From positions 2,386,164 through 2,450,163 of the forward strand of contig NZ_CP037452.1 of NCBI RefSeq assembly GCF_007754425.1: a stretch of DNA of 64,000 nt. The letters are read 5' to 3'. Origin of the DNA: Gimesia fumaroli. Its GTDB lineage: Bacteria > Planctomycetota > Planctomycetia > Planctomycetales > Planctomycetaceae. Of this stretch, positions 1-13,000 are shown in pieces (position 1 is the first letter of the stretch; every line of letters starts with the position of its first letter). Both the position numbers and the translations under genes were made by a program. The notes under the pieces are model-generated. The model saw nothing but the letters and a program-made list of their open reading frames with translations. It was not told where the DNA came from and made no database searches.

Positions 1-1
1 T

Positions 2-1350
2 AACCGTTCAATTCATGGATGGGGAGTAGTACGCGGGTTCAAAGTTTCGAACCCCAACGAGCAAGGGTTCGATATCTCTAAAGGTTTCGCGCTCGATCAA
101 TGCGGCCGCGAACTATGTAGAATTGATGGAGGAACAGTCAAATATGATGAGATTATTTTCTTATACAAAGACGAATGTAAAGATTCTGATAGACAAAAAA
201 CGAATCCGGATAATTCTTGGAATCCATTTGCTTGTACCGAATTAATAGAGAAACAAGATGAGAGTAAAAAACTACAGTCAGTATGGCTCTTAAGCGCGCA
301 TTACGCAGAAGTGAAGATGAATTACGTGAAAGGTGATCCTTGTCAACCATGTAGTTCTCAGTGGGATCATGTCTGTGAGACGGTCCGATTTTCCCTTCGC
401 AAGATGGAAAATAAAGAGTGCGATGACGATAAGAGTCGCCAAGGGCCAGGTGACACGAATTCATCTCAGGCAGACGGTAGTTTGGATGATAACGGAATTC
501 GCCGTTCGCCTCGTTGTCTGTGTGAACATTCGAAGAAGTGGGAGTTTTCATCTGACCAAGGGGGGGGCCTGGATGAGTATCAGGAGCATTGTGGGGGAAT
601 CATTGATATAGACTTAGACTACAAAAAAGCCGTTCCATTGGCATATATCAAATTCTACGAAAAAGAAGACCCTCAGAATAATCGACAGAACAAATATTTT
701 GTGTTCGATGATTGTAGTCCACGGCAATTAGTGAAACACAACGAGCTTCTGTTCGATTTGATTCCCAGTTGTGACCTGACCACGATCAGTGAGATTGGTT
801 GGGCGAAATGGCATCACAAAGAAGTGGATCCAAAAGAATTTAAAGAGTTCATTTCGGAGGGTGCTGACGTTAATGGAGAAGAAGTTATTTTAAATAATAT
901 TTCAGTGAAATTTTCACGCGGAGTTCTTGTGAGCAGTCTACTTCCCGATTGTTTTTCCATGACCCTTCTGTTTCACGAGTCCACAACGGGTTGGTGGAAA
1001 CCACATCGGGTTCCAATAGTGCGTATCAATCCGAACCCTGAGACCATCGCTCTGGATCAATGTGATAAAGAAGAACTAACAGATAGTGCTCAGATTGTTA
1101 TTACCAAAAGATGGCTCAAGGAAGAATTCGACGCAGAGAGTTATTCGACGTTTGATAATGTACCCTCTCGAGTTGAAATCGAGGTTTATGGGGATCTCAT
1201 TATCGATTGCAACGGACAGTCAGTAGATGTCAATGCGGTAGGCCTCCAAACGGTTCCAAGTGGGAACGGTTCACCAGGTGGAACATTTCGTTCCAGCTTT
1301 AAAATAGTAAATAAGAAAAAAGATGTAACAGAAATAAAAGGAGAATCGCA

Positions 1351-1354
<4 letters not shown>
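2..1354 (+). CDS. eCIS-associated accessory protein, 5' end outside window
   Basis: The reading frame is open from the first complete codon, so the start lies left of the window; 450 residues are visible. The visible N-terminus contains HGWGVVRGF, matching the core 'HGWGVV.GL' motif of a family usually encoded inside extracellular contractile injection system (eCIS) and phage-tail-like clusters (family knowledge from memory). The gene directly downstream has the same domain. About 40 N-terminal residues, including the usual FxxGxLL motif, are probably missing. The rest is acidic, with Cys pairs (CQPC near the middle), no signal peptide and no membrane segment, so a cytoplasmically assembled particle component is likely. 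Its stop overlaps the next start in ATGA, indicating translational coupling. The exact role (baseplate or tail-tip accessory) is inferred. Confidence 0.7.
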
Positions 1355-2145
<791 letters not shown>

Positions 2146-2268
2146 GATCTGAAGTGATTCAAATGCGATTTTATGACGTGCTCAAAAGATAGCGAACATG
2201 CAAACTACTCCAGTCTAAGTGTTTCAAGGACATCAACTTGAAGAAGGAGTCAAACCTGAATCCTACTT

Positions 2269-5200
2269 ATGAAACGCTCGGTTCAAAAGAAAAAAAAAGC
2301 GACACAACGTCGACCGACTAGAGGCTCTGCGTTACCAAAACGTCGTGCCGAAAAACCTCGCTCGGCAATGAAGGCGATGCAGCAGCGATTGGGTAATCGT
2401 GCTACGCAGTCGCTTATAGGCAGTTCAGGGGCTGCCTCGAAAAAAGAAGGCCGGCAAGATGCGAAGAAAGAACCGGAACCGGAAACCGAAAATCAGACCG
2501 CTAACCGGAGCAGGGTAGCCGACACACAGGCAGCATTGCCAACTACTGCTATCGAAAATCCGGTCGTTGCGTCTACGCCTATTTCAGCACAAACGGTTAG
2601 CACAAAATCGACCGAATCATTTTTTGTTAAATTCCTTCACTCTTCAGCCACTCAGATTGCTGACCAAATGGGATCGATCGGAGACAGGCTGGGAATGGAT
2701 TTTCAGTCAGATCGACGAGAGTACTTGCAGGAAGCACCGACGCTGACAGCTTATCTACCTCAAGATGATGTTACGGTACAAGCGAGGGAGAATGCTGGTC
2801 CGGCTGAATTTAGTGAGATGCCAGGTGCTGAAGAAGTTGTATTACCACCACCGGAAAAAGCGGAGTCAATGACAGACGCCGAGACTACCGTTCCCGCACA
2901 ACCAGAAGGTGACAATGTGGGAATCGATCCGGGTACAAAGCCACAATTTCGTGCAGATGGTGAAGCCGATACCAGTCGTATGGGCCATGTCACGAATGCG
3001 GCAAATCAAACCGCGAATCAAGCGGCACAACAAGTCGCGGAGGAAATCGAAGCGAACACGTCTGCCAGTCGCATTATCCCCGTTTCTGTCGACCGGCAAG
3101 AGAGAATTGAAATTGCAGAATCGGGTACCACTCAGCCGACCGAACAATCTGCCGAGATGCTTGAGTATTTTGACACAGACGTAGGTAACGATGTACGAGC
3201 GATTGCCGATGCCGACTTTGCCCCATTGCTAAATGCGGTCCTGGCGGAACCCCGTAATCAGGTAGAGGCGGCTGCTGAGCAAAGAGACGCAGAGCGTAAT
3301 CAAGCCTTCGCGGATGCCCAAGCTGAAGCGGATGTGGCTACTGATCAAGCACGGGCTGACCAGCAGCAAGCAATCGCTGAAGGTCAAGCCGAAGTCCAGG
3401 CCGAAAAAGAGAAGGGAGTCGCCGAGCAACAGGAGCAACTTGCGCAGTTCAACACAGAAGTTGCCCACCGATATCAATCACATCAGGCTGAGGTCGCCGG
3501 CAAGATCACTGAAGAACAAGAGCGTGCGAATCGGACAATCGATAAAGCAAAAGAAGAAGCAGAGCAGGAAAGGAAGAATGCCGAAGAAAAGGCGGAGCAT
3601 GAGAAACGTGAACGCGAAAAGAACAGACCGAAAGAGAAGAAGAATCTCTTGGGGCGAATCGTTTCATCGGTGAAGCGTGCTGTCAGTCGATGGAAAGACG
3701 CACTCGTCAAGGCAGTCAAGAAAGTCTTCAGCGAGGCGAAAAAAGTGGTCACTCGGGTTCTCGATACAGCCAAAAAGGTTGCAGTCGGTATTATCAATCG
3801 TCTCCGTGACGTCGTTGTGGGAATGATTCAGACATTTGCATCAGGTTTGAAGATATTGGTTGTTGCTTTGTTGATTGCGTTTCCGAAACTGCGCGCCAAG
3901 GTCAATGCAGCCATTGACGTCGTGGTCGAAAACGCTGTCGAAGTTGTGAATGCGATCGCCAAGAGACTTGAAGACACAGTGGTTGTCTTAATCGACCGTG
4001 TTCAATCAGTGGTTACCAAGATTATGGATTTGTTTGAACTCGTAATCGTGACCCAAATTCAGATCGTCGGTGCCATACTGAATGGCGAATTTCTTGATGC
4101 AGCAAAAATTCTCTTCCTGGCAGCATGTAAAGCAGTTGGCATTCCGGGCGAAGAATTCTTATCCATCCTGTCAGATGCGCGTGATGCGTTTATGGACATT
4201 ATCAAGCAACCAGCCCGTTTCTTGAAGAGTTTGATCCACTCAGTTGGGCAGGGCATGAGTCGATTCATGTCGAATTTTCGGCAACATTTCGTTGGCGGGA
4301 TTACGGGCTGGATATTTGGCGCCTTTGCCGCTGGCGGGATTACACTTCCCAAGACTTTTACACTGAAGTCTGTGTTTAGCATGCTGCTGGAGATATTTGG
4401 ATTCACTTACCAGTATATTCGCGGGAAAGTGGTCGAGATGGTTGGGGAGCGCAATGTTGCGGTCGTTGAAGATGTGATGGCGAAGGTCAAGTCACTATTT
4501 ACAGAAGGCCCGGGTATCATCTGGGAATGGATCAAAGACAAAATGGCTGAGGTTAAGCAGAAGATTGTTGATGCCGTCTCCGAATGGTTAATTACACAAT
4601 TGATTATGAAGGCGGCAAACAAACTGGCTTCGATGTTTACGCCCGTTGGTGCTTTTGTTCAAGCTGTCTTGATGATGTACAACACAATGATGTTCTTCAT
4701 TGAGCGGATCAAGGAGATCTTCGTCTGGGTTAAATCGATTACATCCAGCTTCACGCGCATGGCCAAAGGAATGGTCGGTGCCGCCGCCGAGTGGATTGAA
4801 CAAGCAATGGCCAATTCGATCCCGCTCATCATTGCCTTCCTCGCCCGTTTAGTCGGGCTAGGTGACATCGGAGACAAAATCAAGTCTGTCGTTTCAAAAC
4901 TACGCCAGCCGATCGACAAGGTGATAGAGTTTGTGGTTGAAAAGCTGGTTGCATTTGGGAAAAAAGTTTGGGGCGGTATTAAATCTGGCGCACAGCAGGT
5001 TGCTAACTGGTGGGATGCGAAAGAGGAATTTAAGGACGAAGAAGGTAAGCAGCATCATCTCTATTTTGAACTTGACGAAGACGGTAAGTCGGCTCGACTG
5101 ATGGTTGCCAGTGACCCGATGGACTTTGAAGAATACTTGAAGCAACTTCGGGATTCCGGCAGAACCGACGAGCATAATGAGCTAGAGCCTTGCTATGCCC

Positions 5201-6231
5201 CAATTCGAGAAGCAAAAGCGACAATCAAACAGGGCAATAAGAACGAAAAGCGACTTGATACAGTTCCAACACATGTCAACCGACTTGCTAAGAAGATGGA
5301 TAAATCCAGACAGCCTTCTCACAAAGAGGATCCGGTCTTGGAATGGGTACACTTGGTATTAGACGGTGCAGGATTGATCCCGGTACTCGGAGTTTTTCCT
5401 GATGCTATTAACGCCGGCATTTACTTGATCGAAGGTGATTGGGAAGGGGTAGGTTTTTCTGCTGCTGGAATGATCCCAATATTTGGTCATGGGGCAACGG
5501 TAACAAAGCATGGAATTAAAGTTACTAAAGAAGCACTGGAAAAAGTTGGAAAAGAAGGAGTTGAAACTGGGATTCGATACGCCAAACGTATGGCCACAAA
5601 TTCTGTAAAGCACCGATTTACTCTAAAAGAATATGATGAATTGATTGCGTTCTGGGAAACTCAGATTCAAGAGCAATTAAATCCTAAGAAGCGTCAAGAA
5701 TATCGAAAGTATATAGAAACACTTCGTGATTTGCAAAAAGGCAAACCTACCAAGCCACATTTCCGACAGACAGAAATGGAAATGCAGTACCTATATGGCC
5801 AAATTGGGTCAAGTCCAAATCAGCCGTTTACCAAAACTGGGAGTATAGCTCGTAAGAAAGATGGTAGTTTAAGCAGACGACCACCAAAAGGCTCTACTGT
5901 GCCCGATATTCATGGAAGCGAACTCATGGTAGAGGTTAAGAGTGATCGGTTAATACATAGCAATGGAAATATTGATGTTAATGCGATTCTGAAAATGTTA
6001 CAAGGAGGCACTCGGAAGCGGTCACTTCGAAAGCAAATCGCACAGCGAGTTCAAATTACAGGGCATGGTAGACTTCAGACAGTTCTTTTAGATCTTAGAG
6101 GTCAATCTCCAACCGATGCTCAAATTGAAAAGATTACTAAGATAGTCGCAGATGACCTTTCTCAATACCTGACAAGCGAATTGGGGAATCAAATCAGATT
6201 CCCAATTGAACATGTTCAAGTAGTATTCTAG
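2269..6231 (+). CDS. eCIS-type polymorphic toxin/effector with nuclease tip
   Basis: 1320 residues. The basic N-terminus contains MQQRLGNRATQSLI (about residues 37-50), the signature found at the start of DUF4157-type eCIS cargo proteins. Next come a disordered Pro/Glu-rich region, a charged coiled coil (about 320-460) and a long amphipathic/hydrophobic helical region (about 460-925) with GITGWIFGAFAAGGI, typical of large eCIS-linked effectors. A pre-toxin segment follows (about 1025-1075: DGAGLIPVLGVFPDAINAG). The tip (about 1169-1320) contains D1213...E1222-V-K1224, a PD-(D/E)XK nuclease signature, plus a later LDLRGQ motif. An in-frame TGA lies four codons before the ATG; AAGGAG sits about 20 bases upstream, a long spacing. 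The tip region reads more AT-rich than the body, consistent with tip exchange. Cargo role and nuclease activity are inferred. Confidence 0.75.
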   Translation: MKRSVQKKKKATQRRPTRGSALPKRRAEKPRSAMKAMQQRLGNRATQSLIGSSGAASKKEGRQDAKKEPEPETENQTANRSRVADTQAALPTTAIENPVVASTPISAQTVSTKSTESFFVKFLHSSATQIADQMGSIGDRLGMDFQSDRREYLQEAPTLTAYLPQDDVTVQARENAGPAEFSEMPGAEEVVLPPPEKAESMTDAETTVPAQPEGDNVGIDPGTKPQFRADGEADTSRMGHVTNAANQTANQAAQQVAEEIEANTSASRIIPVSVDRQERIEIAESGTTQPTEQSAEMLEYFDTDVGNDVRAIADADFAPLLNAVLAEPRNQVEAAAEQRDAERNQAFADAQAEADVATDQARADQQQAIAEGQAEVQAEKEKGVAEQQEQLAQFNTEVAHRYQSHQAEVAGKITEEQERANRTIDKAKEEAEQERKNAEEKAEHEKREREKNRPKEKKNLLGRIVSSVKRAVSRWKDALVKAVKKVFSEAKKVVTRVLDTAKKVAVGIINRLRDVVVGMIQTFASGLKILVVALLIAFPKLRAKVNAAIDVVVENAVEVVNAIAKRLEDTVVVLIDRVQSVVTKIMDLFELVIVTQIQIVGAILNGEFLDAAKILFLAACKAVGIPGEEFLSILSDARDAFMDIIKQPARFLKSLIHSVGQGMSRFMSNFRQHFVGGITGWIFGAFAAGGITLPKTFTLKSVFSMLLEIFGFTYQYIRGKVVEMVGERNVAVVEDVMAKVKSLFTEGPGIIWEWIKDKMAEVKQKIVDAVSEWLITQLIMKAANKLASMFTPVGAFVQAVLMMYNTMMFFIERIKEIFVWVKSITSSFTRMAKGMVGAAAEWIEQAMANSIPLIIAFLARLVGLGDIGDKIKSVVSKLRQPIDKVIEFVVEKLVAFGKKVWGGIKSGAQQVANWWDAKEEFKDEEGKQHHLYFELDEDGKSARLMVASDPMDFEEYLKQLRDSGRTDEHNELEPCYAPIREAKATIKQGNKNEKRLDTVPTHVNRLAKKMDKSRQPSHKEDPVLEWVHLVLDGAGLIPVLGVFPDAINAGIYLIEGDWEGVGFSAAGMIPIFGHGATVTKHGIKVTKEALEKVGKEGVETGIRYAKRMATNSVKHRFTLKEYDELIAFWETQIQEQLNPKKRQEYRKYIETLRDLQKGKPTKPHFRQTEMEMQYLYGQIGSSPNQPFTKTGSIARKKDGSLSRRPPKGSTVPDIHGSELMVEVKSDRLIHSNGNIDVNAILKMLQGGTRKRSLRKQIAQRVQITGHGRLQTVLLDLRGQSPTDAQIEKITKIVADDLSQYLTSELGNQIRFPIEHVQVVF

Positions 6232-7081
6232 CAGGAATATCTGAATGAAACATTTGGGTGTGACATGGTATCAGGAACGCGAAAAGACGAAACACAGGTC
6301 AAGAAATTAACTTTGATTGAGCTGAAAAAGAAAATCTAGAATTTGAAACTAGTATTTTAACAAAAGAAGTTGAATCGACCTAAGGTAATAACGTTCATCA
6401 GTAGAAGAACAAAGTGGAAATCAAATATGTAAAAAATGTTACGGCAAAGTTACTCAATGCTGATTCTGGTACTGCCAAAATAAAGTGTGATCTACTTTGG
6501 AAGGATCGTGCTAGATTATTGAGTCTGGTTCGTTGCGGTCAAAATTTCGTGCGCGTGGGCGTATCAGTTGGATTAAAAACTCCAAACTCGGTAACAAGTC
6601 GCACGTTGGAAGTCCTCTGTGCGTAAGTGATAAGGTTGCGTTTACAATTCCACTACTCCCCCCGGTTCCGAAGACCGTAGTTGCTTTCGCCATGTGTTGC
6701 TTATGCTTCACAAAGGCCTGTTTTTCAGTGCCATTTACTTCAACCACGCTTTGACAATGCTTTGTTATTGCTTGGAGAACGCGTATTAGTAGGGGGATAA
6801 TAGGGGGGGCTCAAGTGGACTGAGTAAAGTTTCGAGGTTCGAAGGCTTCTCCAAAGTTCTGACCAGGTCGTCTATGGTATTTGAACCGGTCATTGAGAAG
6901 TAGTTTCAATTTTCATACTGAGTATGAAATCAAATCATTATAGAGTATATGGCTGAATAAATTGACCTAACGCGATTTAGCGTTTAATAATACCGAAGTA
7001 AATCCTGACCGCATATATTCATGGCTTCAGTATAGGATGTTCTCAAAATAGCCTGCGAAGTACACGAATCTGTTATGAATA
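6232..7081. other. 850-bp spacer with no supported gene
   Basis: This lies between the convergent effector and giant surface-protein genes. It holds only short frames: a 24-codon frame at 6264-6338, and a 70-codon frame at 6414-6626 that begins with GTG, has no clear ribosome site and matches no family I recognise. An immunity gene would be expected here if the effector needed one, and none is convincing. A 19-bp copy of a tRNA-Arg anticodon arm lies inside (6659-6677), suggesting decayed mobile-element DNA. Confidence 0.6.
6659..6677 (-). repeat. 19-bp copy of tRNA-Arg anticodon arm (possible att remnant)
   Basis: CCCCCGGTTCCGAAGACCG is identical to 23085-23103, which is the anticodon stem-loop plus start of the variable loop of the minus-strand tRNA-Arg. 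Both copies have the same orientation, so they are direct repeats 16.4 kb apart. Similarity stops sharply on both sides. Tyrosine recombinases often use tRNA anticodon loops as attachment sites, so this could be a displaced attachment site, but no integrase is visible between the copies. Confidence 0.45.
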
Positions 7082-10000
7082 TCAAATGAGGTCCAGGATA
7101 TCAATATGAGTGAAAACTTCATCCCGTCTTTTTCTCATTCGATCATCGTCACTATCACCCAGGAACCAATCGTGTCCTCTTTCTCCTTTGAGCGTGTCGC
7201 GCTCACCATCATCGAAAACGGTGGTGTCAGGACCGTTGGCTTTTAATGTGACTAGATCAGGGCCGACTCCGGTCTGAAGATTGTTAATACGCGTCTGGTA
7301 GCTGGCTCCCGAATTCCATTCAGTGGAAATGGCGTTGAGGGCATCCAGGTTCGTATCGAAACTGGTGAATCCACCGATGAGGATATCGTCTCCTGAACCA
7401 CCTTTGATATAATCTCTGCCTTGACCACCGATCAATAGATCCCGACCACGTCCACCTCTGAGCCAGTCATTACCATCACCGCCCACCAAAATGTTGTTCC
7501 CATTTCCACCCGATAAATAGTCGTGTCCGTTCTCTCCTAACAAAGTGTCATTACCAGAGCCACCAATCAGGGAATCATGGCCATCACCACCCCTGAGAAT
7601 GGCAGGCACAGAGACATTGTTGCTGATATGAACATGATCATTGCCACCTCTGGCCACAACACTGATTTTCTGAACGTCAGATACATTGAAAAACCGTACT
7701 GGGAACCCGGATAAGATATTGGCAATCACCACATATTTATGGAAAAAACGAAACACATGAATGTGATCATTACCATTAGTACCAACCAGACTCAAAGTAC
7801 CATTGAAAAGACCTGTGCCAGCGATGAATGCAGTGACTTCCGCCTGAGTTATACCACCATCATCATCAGTGAGTGTGACGGTAATTGTATATGTACCGGG
7901 AAGTGCATAGATATGATTACCATTCAGTGTACCGGCCCCGTCAAGTTCATTAACAGGAACCAATTCCGGATCCGTGCCATCACCCCAGTCGATGCTGGCG
8001 GAATGTGCGTCTAGAATACCGAGCTCTGTGAAATCAGCGGAAATCGTAGTTTGCTCAGTCAGAACAACTTCTCCCAATTCAAACGCGTTGGTCTCAAGTC
8101 GTGTAATCACCGGAGAGGCATTTTGAACGGACACATTGACTTCAGTCGGTACCAGATGCGTCCCATCTTCATCTTCGAGCATGATCTGAATCGTGTGATT
8201 ATTGGGCCCCTCAAGGTAAGTGTGAGTAATGAAACTACCGGATACAGGAGAACCCAGAAACTGATCTGTTTGACCATCTCCCCAGAGTACGGTATAGGCA
8301 ATCACGGTATCATCTCCAGGATCGACAATGTCTCCCAGCTGAAGATTGTAATCAGTCCCTTCAGTTGCTGTGGAATTTCCAGTGAACACAATTGTGGGAG
8401 CGACGTTCGCTACGGAGATTTCCTTCGAAGTTGTCACGCTGCCACCATCATCGTCGGAGACTCTGATTCCGACGATAAAGAGGCCATCATCAGCATAGGT
8501 ATGATCGGCAACTCCAGTGGTGTTGCTGGTTTCAAAAGTGCCGTCGTTGTCGAAATCGAATTCGTAAGTCAGCGGATCGAGTACACCGGCAGCATCAGTT
8601 GCTTGAACCATTACGGAAAACGAAGCACCCTCATTGATTTGCGGGCTTTCCGTGATCAAATTGATTTGGGGATCAACATTGGCGACATCAATCGAAATGA
8701 CTTGGGAAGTACTACCTCCGCTTGAATCAACAACGCGGACTCCAACGAGAAACGACCCATTATCAGCAAAAACGTGGCTTGCAGTGTTGGCACTAGCACT
8801 GATTTCAAATACACCATCATTATCAAAGTCAAACTCATAAGTCAGCAGATCCAGGCTTCCCTGGACCGAAGTATTGACTTCAAGTTGAACAGGAGCTCCT
8901 TCTTGAGGGGTACTCGTGACAAGTGTTACATTATCTATTTCCGGGTTAACGTTGTTGACAACCACCGGCAGTTCACGCACCAAAATGGGATCAATACTAT
9001 TGGGATGCTTGATATAGACCTTTGCGCTATAGATACCGTTATTGTCAAAAATATGGTCCACATCAATCAGCAGGAGACCGTCTCCGTTCGGAAGGGCGTC
9101 AGCGTTTGTGTATGTATTAGAAGTGCCATCGCCCCATTCGATGATGTAGCTGCTCTCCGGATCGCCTGGATTCTCTGGGGCAGTCAACGCACTTAATCGC
9201 AATGGTGCTGGGCTGCCTTCGTTGACAGTCAGCAAAATTGCCGCAACAGGAAAGGTACCGTCTTCATCGACGAGGGTCACGACGATCAAGTGGGCGCCGT
9301 TGCCATCTTCAAACGTGTGCTCGATGACGCCGTTTGAGGTAAAGGTTTCGAACGTATCGTCGTCGCCATCGCCGTCGCTGTCGGGGAAGATCGAACCATC
9401 GCCCCAATCAACGCGGTATTCAAGCACGGTATCATCACCTGGATCGATTATATTACCCAGAGTCAGCTTGAAAGGCTGAGTCGAGTCGCTCTGCACTTCA
9501 CCTGCGATTATGACTGTAGGAGCGACGTTAAAGACCGTCACCACATGTGGATCAGAAGCAATCGCGCCATCGTTGTTGTTGACCGTTGCCACGATGTTGT
9601 ACTCGCCATCGTCCGCATAAGTATGGACGGCTGAAAGTGCGTCACCAGGTAACACGTCTGGGGTGGTGCCGTCGCCCCAATAAATTATCCAGGAGTTGAT
9701 CAGATCGGGCCCGGGGTCATTGGATGTCAGGTTGATCTCGATCTGAGATCCTTCCGTAATCACTGTATTACCATTGATCGTTGGAGTTGGAGACACATCT
9801 TGCACGTTCACGGTCACTGTATTGCTGGAGGTGTACGTGCCATCTTCATCAGTTGCGGTTGCCGTAATCGTATACTGGTTATCGCCATCGGCATACACAT
9901 GTGTGACTGAAGCGGGATTGCCGGAAACGATCTCACCAGGCACTCCATTGGTCGAAGTACCATCACCCCAGTCGATGATCCATTCACTAATGGTATCATT

Positions 10001-13000
10001 GCCGGGGTCGATATCCGAGAGATTCAATTTATAGACCGAGCCTTCATCTACCTGACTGTCGCCACTCAGCGTCAGTGTCGGTGCTACATTACTGACTGTG
10101 ACCGTGACTTCATTTGTGCTGACAAAAATGCCATCCTCGTCTCGGGCACCCACTCGTACGGTATAGCTGCCATCATCAAGATAGATATGAGCCGCATTCG
10201 TTTCATTGGGATTCACCAGACTTGTCTGACCGTCGCCCCAATCAACGATCCATTGACTGATGGTGTCTGCCCCGGGATCGGTTGCTGAGAGATTATGAAT
10301 CGTATATTGCGAACCTTCATCAGCAGACGAGGTGCCGCTATAAGTTACTGTTGGTGCGATGTTCTCCACTCGAACGTTCAGAGAATTTGTGGCCAATGAA
10401 GTGGCGCCGTTACTGTCAGTGACAACCGCTGTGACCTGGTAAGCTCCGTCATCGGCATAAATATGGTTGAGTAAGCCGCTCGCACTATTCAGTGTGGACG
10501 TGGTTCCATCTCCCCAGTTCACCAGCCAGCTTGACACAGTTCCTGGTCCAGCTGCCGTCAATGTTAACGCAAAGGACTCACTTTCATTGAGGCCAGCGGC
10601 ACCGCTCAATGCCCGTGTTGGTGGCGGTCCAGCGATCACGTTGACATCGTTCGTTGTTGTGTAAGGGCCCCCGTCTTCGTCGATGGCGTTGACGGTGATT
10701 GTGAAGTTTCCACTTGTCGTATAGGTGTGTAACAATCTGGCTGTTGCTTCGTTCGTCAAAGTGGTGCTTGAGCCGTCACCCCAGTCAACCGTATATTCAC
10801 TAATTGTGTCATCGCCGGGATCAGTTGCGGAAAGATCTAATACATAAGAGACATACTGAGTTGATGAATTGCCACCTGCCAAACTGAGAATGGGATCGGT
10901 GTTATTCAATGTGAGTGTTGTAAACACTTCATCAGAACCCTCCGAGTTGGTTGCCCGCACAGCGATCTGATAAGTTCCATTGTCGTCAATTCCAAATTCG
11001 ATCAGTGTCGCCCAGGTGATAACAGGACTAAGTCCGATCACGTCACCAAACTGACCATCGCCGTTAATATCCCAGCTATAAGAAACGAGACCACCCAGGG
11101 CTGGTTCAATCGTGTCGCTTGCGTCGAGCGAAAGTGCATTTCCTTCATCAATCGCGTAAGGGCCACCAGCGGCAGCCGTCGGTGCAGCAATCCGAAGCAC
11201 TTCATCAATGAATGAGTAGTTGATACCGAAACTTTCACCTGTTACTACGATTGATCCGTTCGGTTCGAAGTGAACTCCATCATCGCTGGTGGGACCATCC
11301 ACACGATTCGGTTCCGAGGGGGGAGTGATCCCTTTGGTGTCGAGCTTCAGAGTATCAATACCACTTTCATGACCTACGATCTGAAGGTCTGCTCCCAATG
11401 TTGTTCCATCGACCACAAACAGATTTGTTCCTGTTCCCGAGTCTAATACCGTTGTGGTGTTGCTGCCGACGGAGAAGACGGTCAGTGTGTCATCGCCTGA
11501 TTCTCCATTGAGATAGACTTGAGACCCGTTGCCACTCTCGCGAAGAACAATGCTATCATTGTCGGCACCGGAATTCACGGTCGTACTCAGTCCAGCTGGA
11601 GCATGGTGAATCACAACGTCATCGTTGCCTCCTCTGGTTTCGACAATGGTTTCAATTACGATATGACGGATACTAACCTGATCAGAGGCATCGGCTGAGC
11701 GAACAGTCAAGCTTTCAACACCCGTGTATGTGGCTCTATATGCGTTCGGTTTGGGAAGTGAAGAGTCAATCTGCAGATAGGCCAGACCACCATTTTCGTT
11801 GAGAGGACCGGCTTCTCCTCCAGTCGTTATCAGAAGCTGATTGCCGACAATGTTCAGATCTGTCGGATTGTTGAGTCCCACAACACCCCCTGAACCATTG
11901 CGTACGCGTTGCACAAAACGAAGTTTACCGGAGTCGATGTCACGAGTAAAAACAGCGACGGTGTCTGCTTCAGCACCTGCGGCAAACAGATAGTCATTGT
12001 CACTACTCATTGCCAGCGAACTTAATCCATCGAGGCCTTGTATTCCCTGCGCGCCGTTGCGAATCGAATCGACGAACGTCAGCTGACCAGTGACAGTGTT
12101 CCGTGCAAAAATGGCGATCGAATCATCTCCACTACCTACGTACAGGAAGCGTTCGTCGTTGCTCAAAATGGAAGTTTGCGGACTCCTCATATCTACAATA
12201 CCGTCAACACCATTGGTGACAAACTGCAGGGGCACTAACGCGTTGCCAGTAATTCCGAATACAACCAGATTATGGTTGAGTTCGCTCGAGACATAGACAT
12301 GCGAGCCGTCTGCTGAGGATGTGATATGAGTCGGTCCATTTAGACCAGCGGATGTTTTCGAATGGTATGTGAGTGTGCCGCTATTGGCACCCGTATAGAC
12401 CGCTACGGAGTTTTCTACCGGGCTGGAAACAAAAAGGCGATCGCCGACGATTTCGATTTGGTTTGCTCCGTCCAAACCATCGGCACCACTGACGCCATCA
12501 GCCAGGATAAGCGGAGACCCGCTGACGTTGCCGACGGAATCCAGGTGATAGATCAGCAATGAGTCTTCGGTAGGATTCGTGATGTAGAGAAATTGCCCGT
12601 TATCGGAGACAGCAATTGATCCCGCGGTTAGAATGCCGGGAATAATCACACGCCCCCTATTCGCACCGGTGTTGGCATCAGTAATCGTCAGCGTGCCCAA
12701 TTTTGAACTGAGCGTGTAAGCCGTGTTTCCAAAAACGACAGTTTTGGCGTCCGCTTCGCCTGCTTTATTCAGACTTTGATTTTGGGGCTGTCCCTCTCTA
12801 AGAGTGTCACCAGAGTTAGGAGCGTGACTCACATAGAGCGAAGCGAGAGAAGGATCGATGCTGTAGCTGACGCCGTCGCTTGTCATAGTGATGTCTTGAA
12901 TTGTGGTCGGTCCGTTAATTCCCCCAGGATCAGAACGATTGAATATGCTTGGGTTGAGCGCCCCGTCGAGCACTTGAATCTCAGCAGGAATGAGAGGTTC

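Noticed and set aside
6414..6626. 70-codon frame as an immunity gene for the effector
   Set aside because: GTG start without ribosome site, no known immunity motif; position alone is not enough.
6959..6993. AACGC-GATTTA-GCGTT inverted repeat as terminator of the giant gene
   Set aside because: The stem is only about 5-6 bp and no T run follows on the minus strand.
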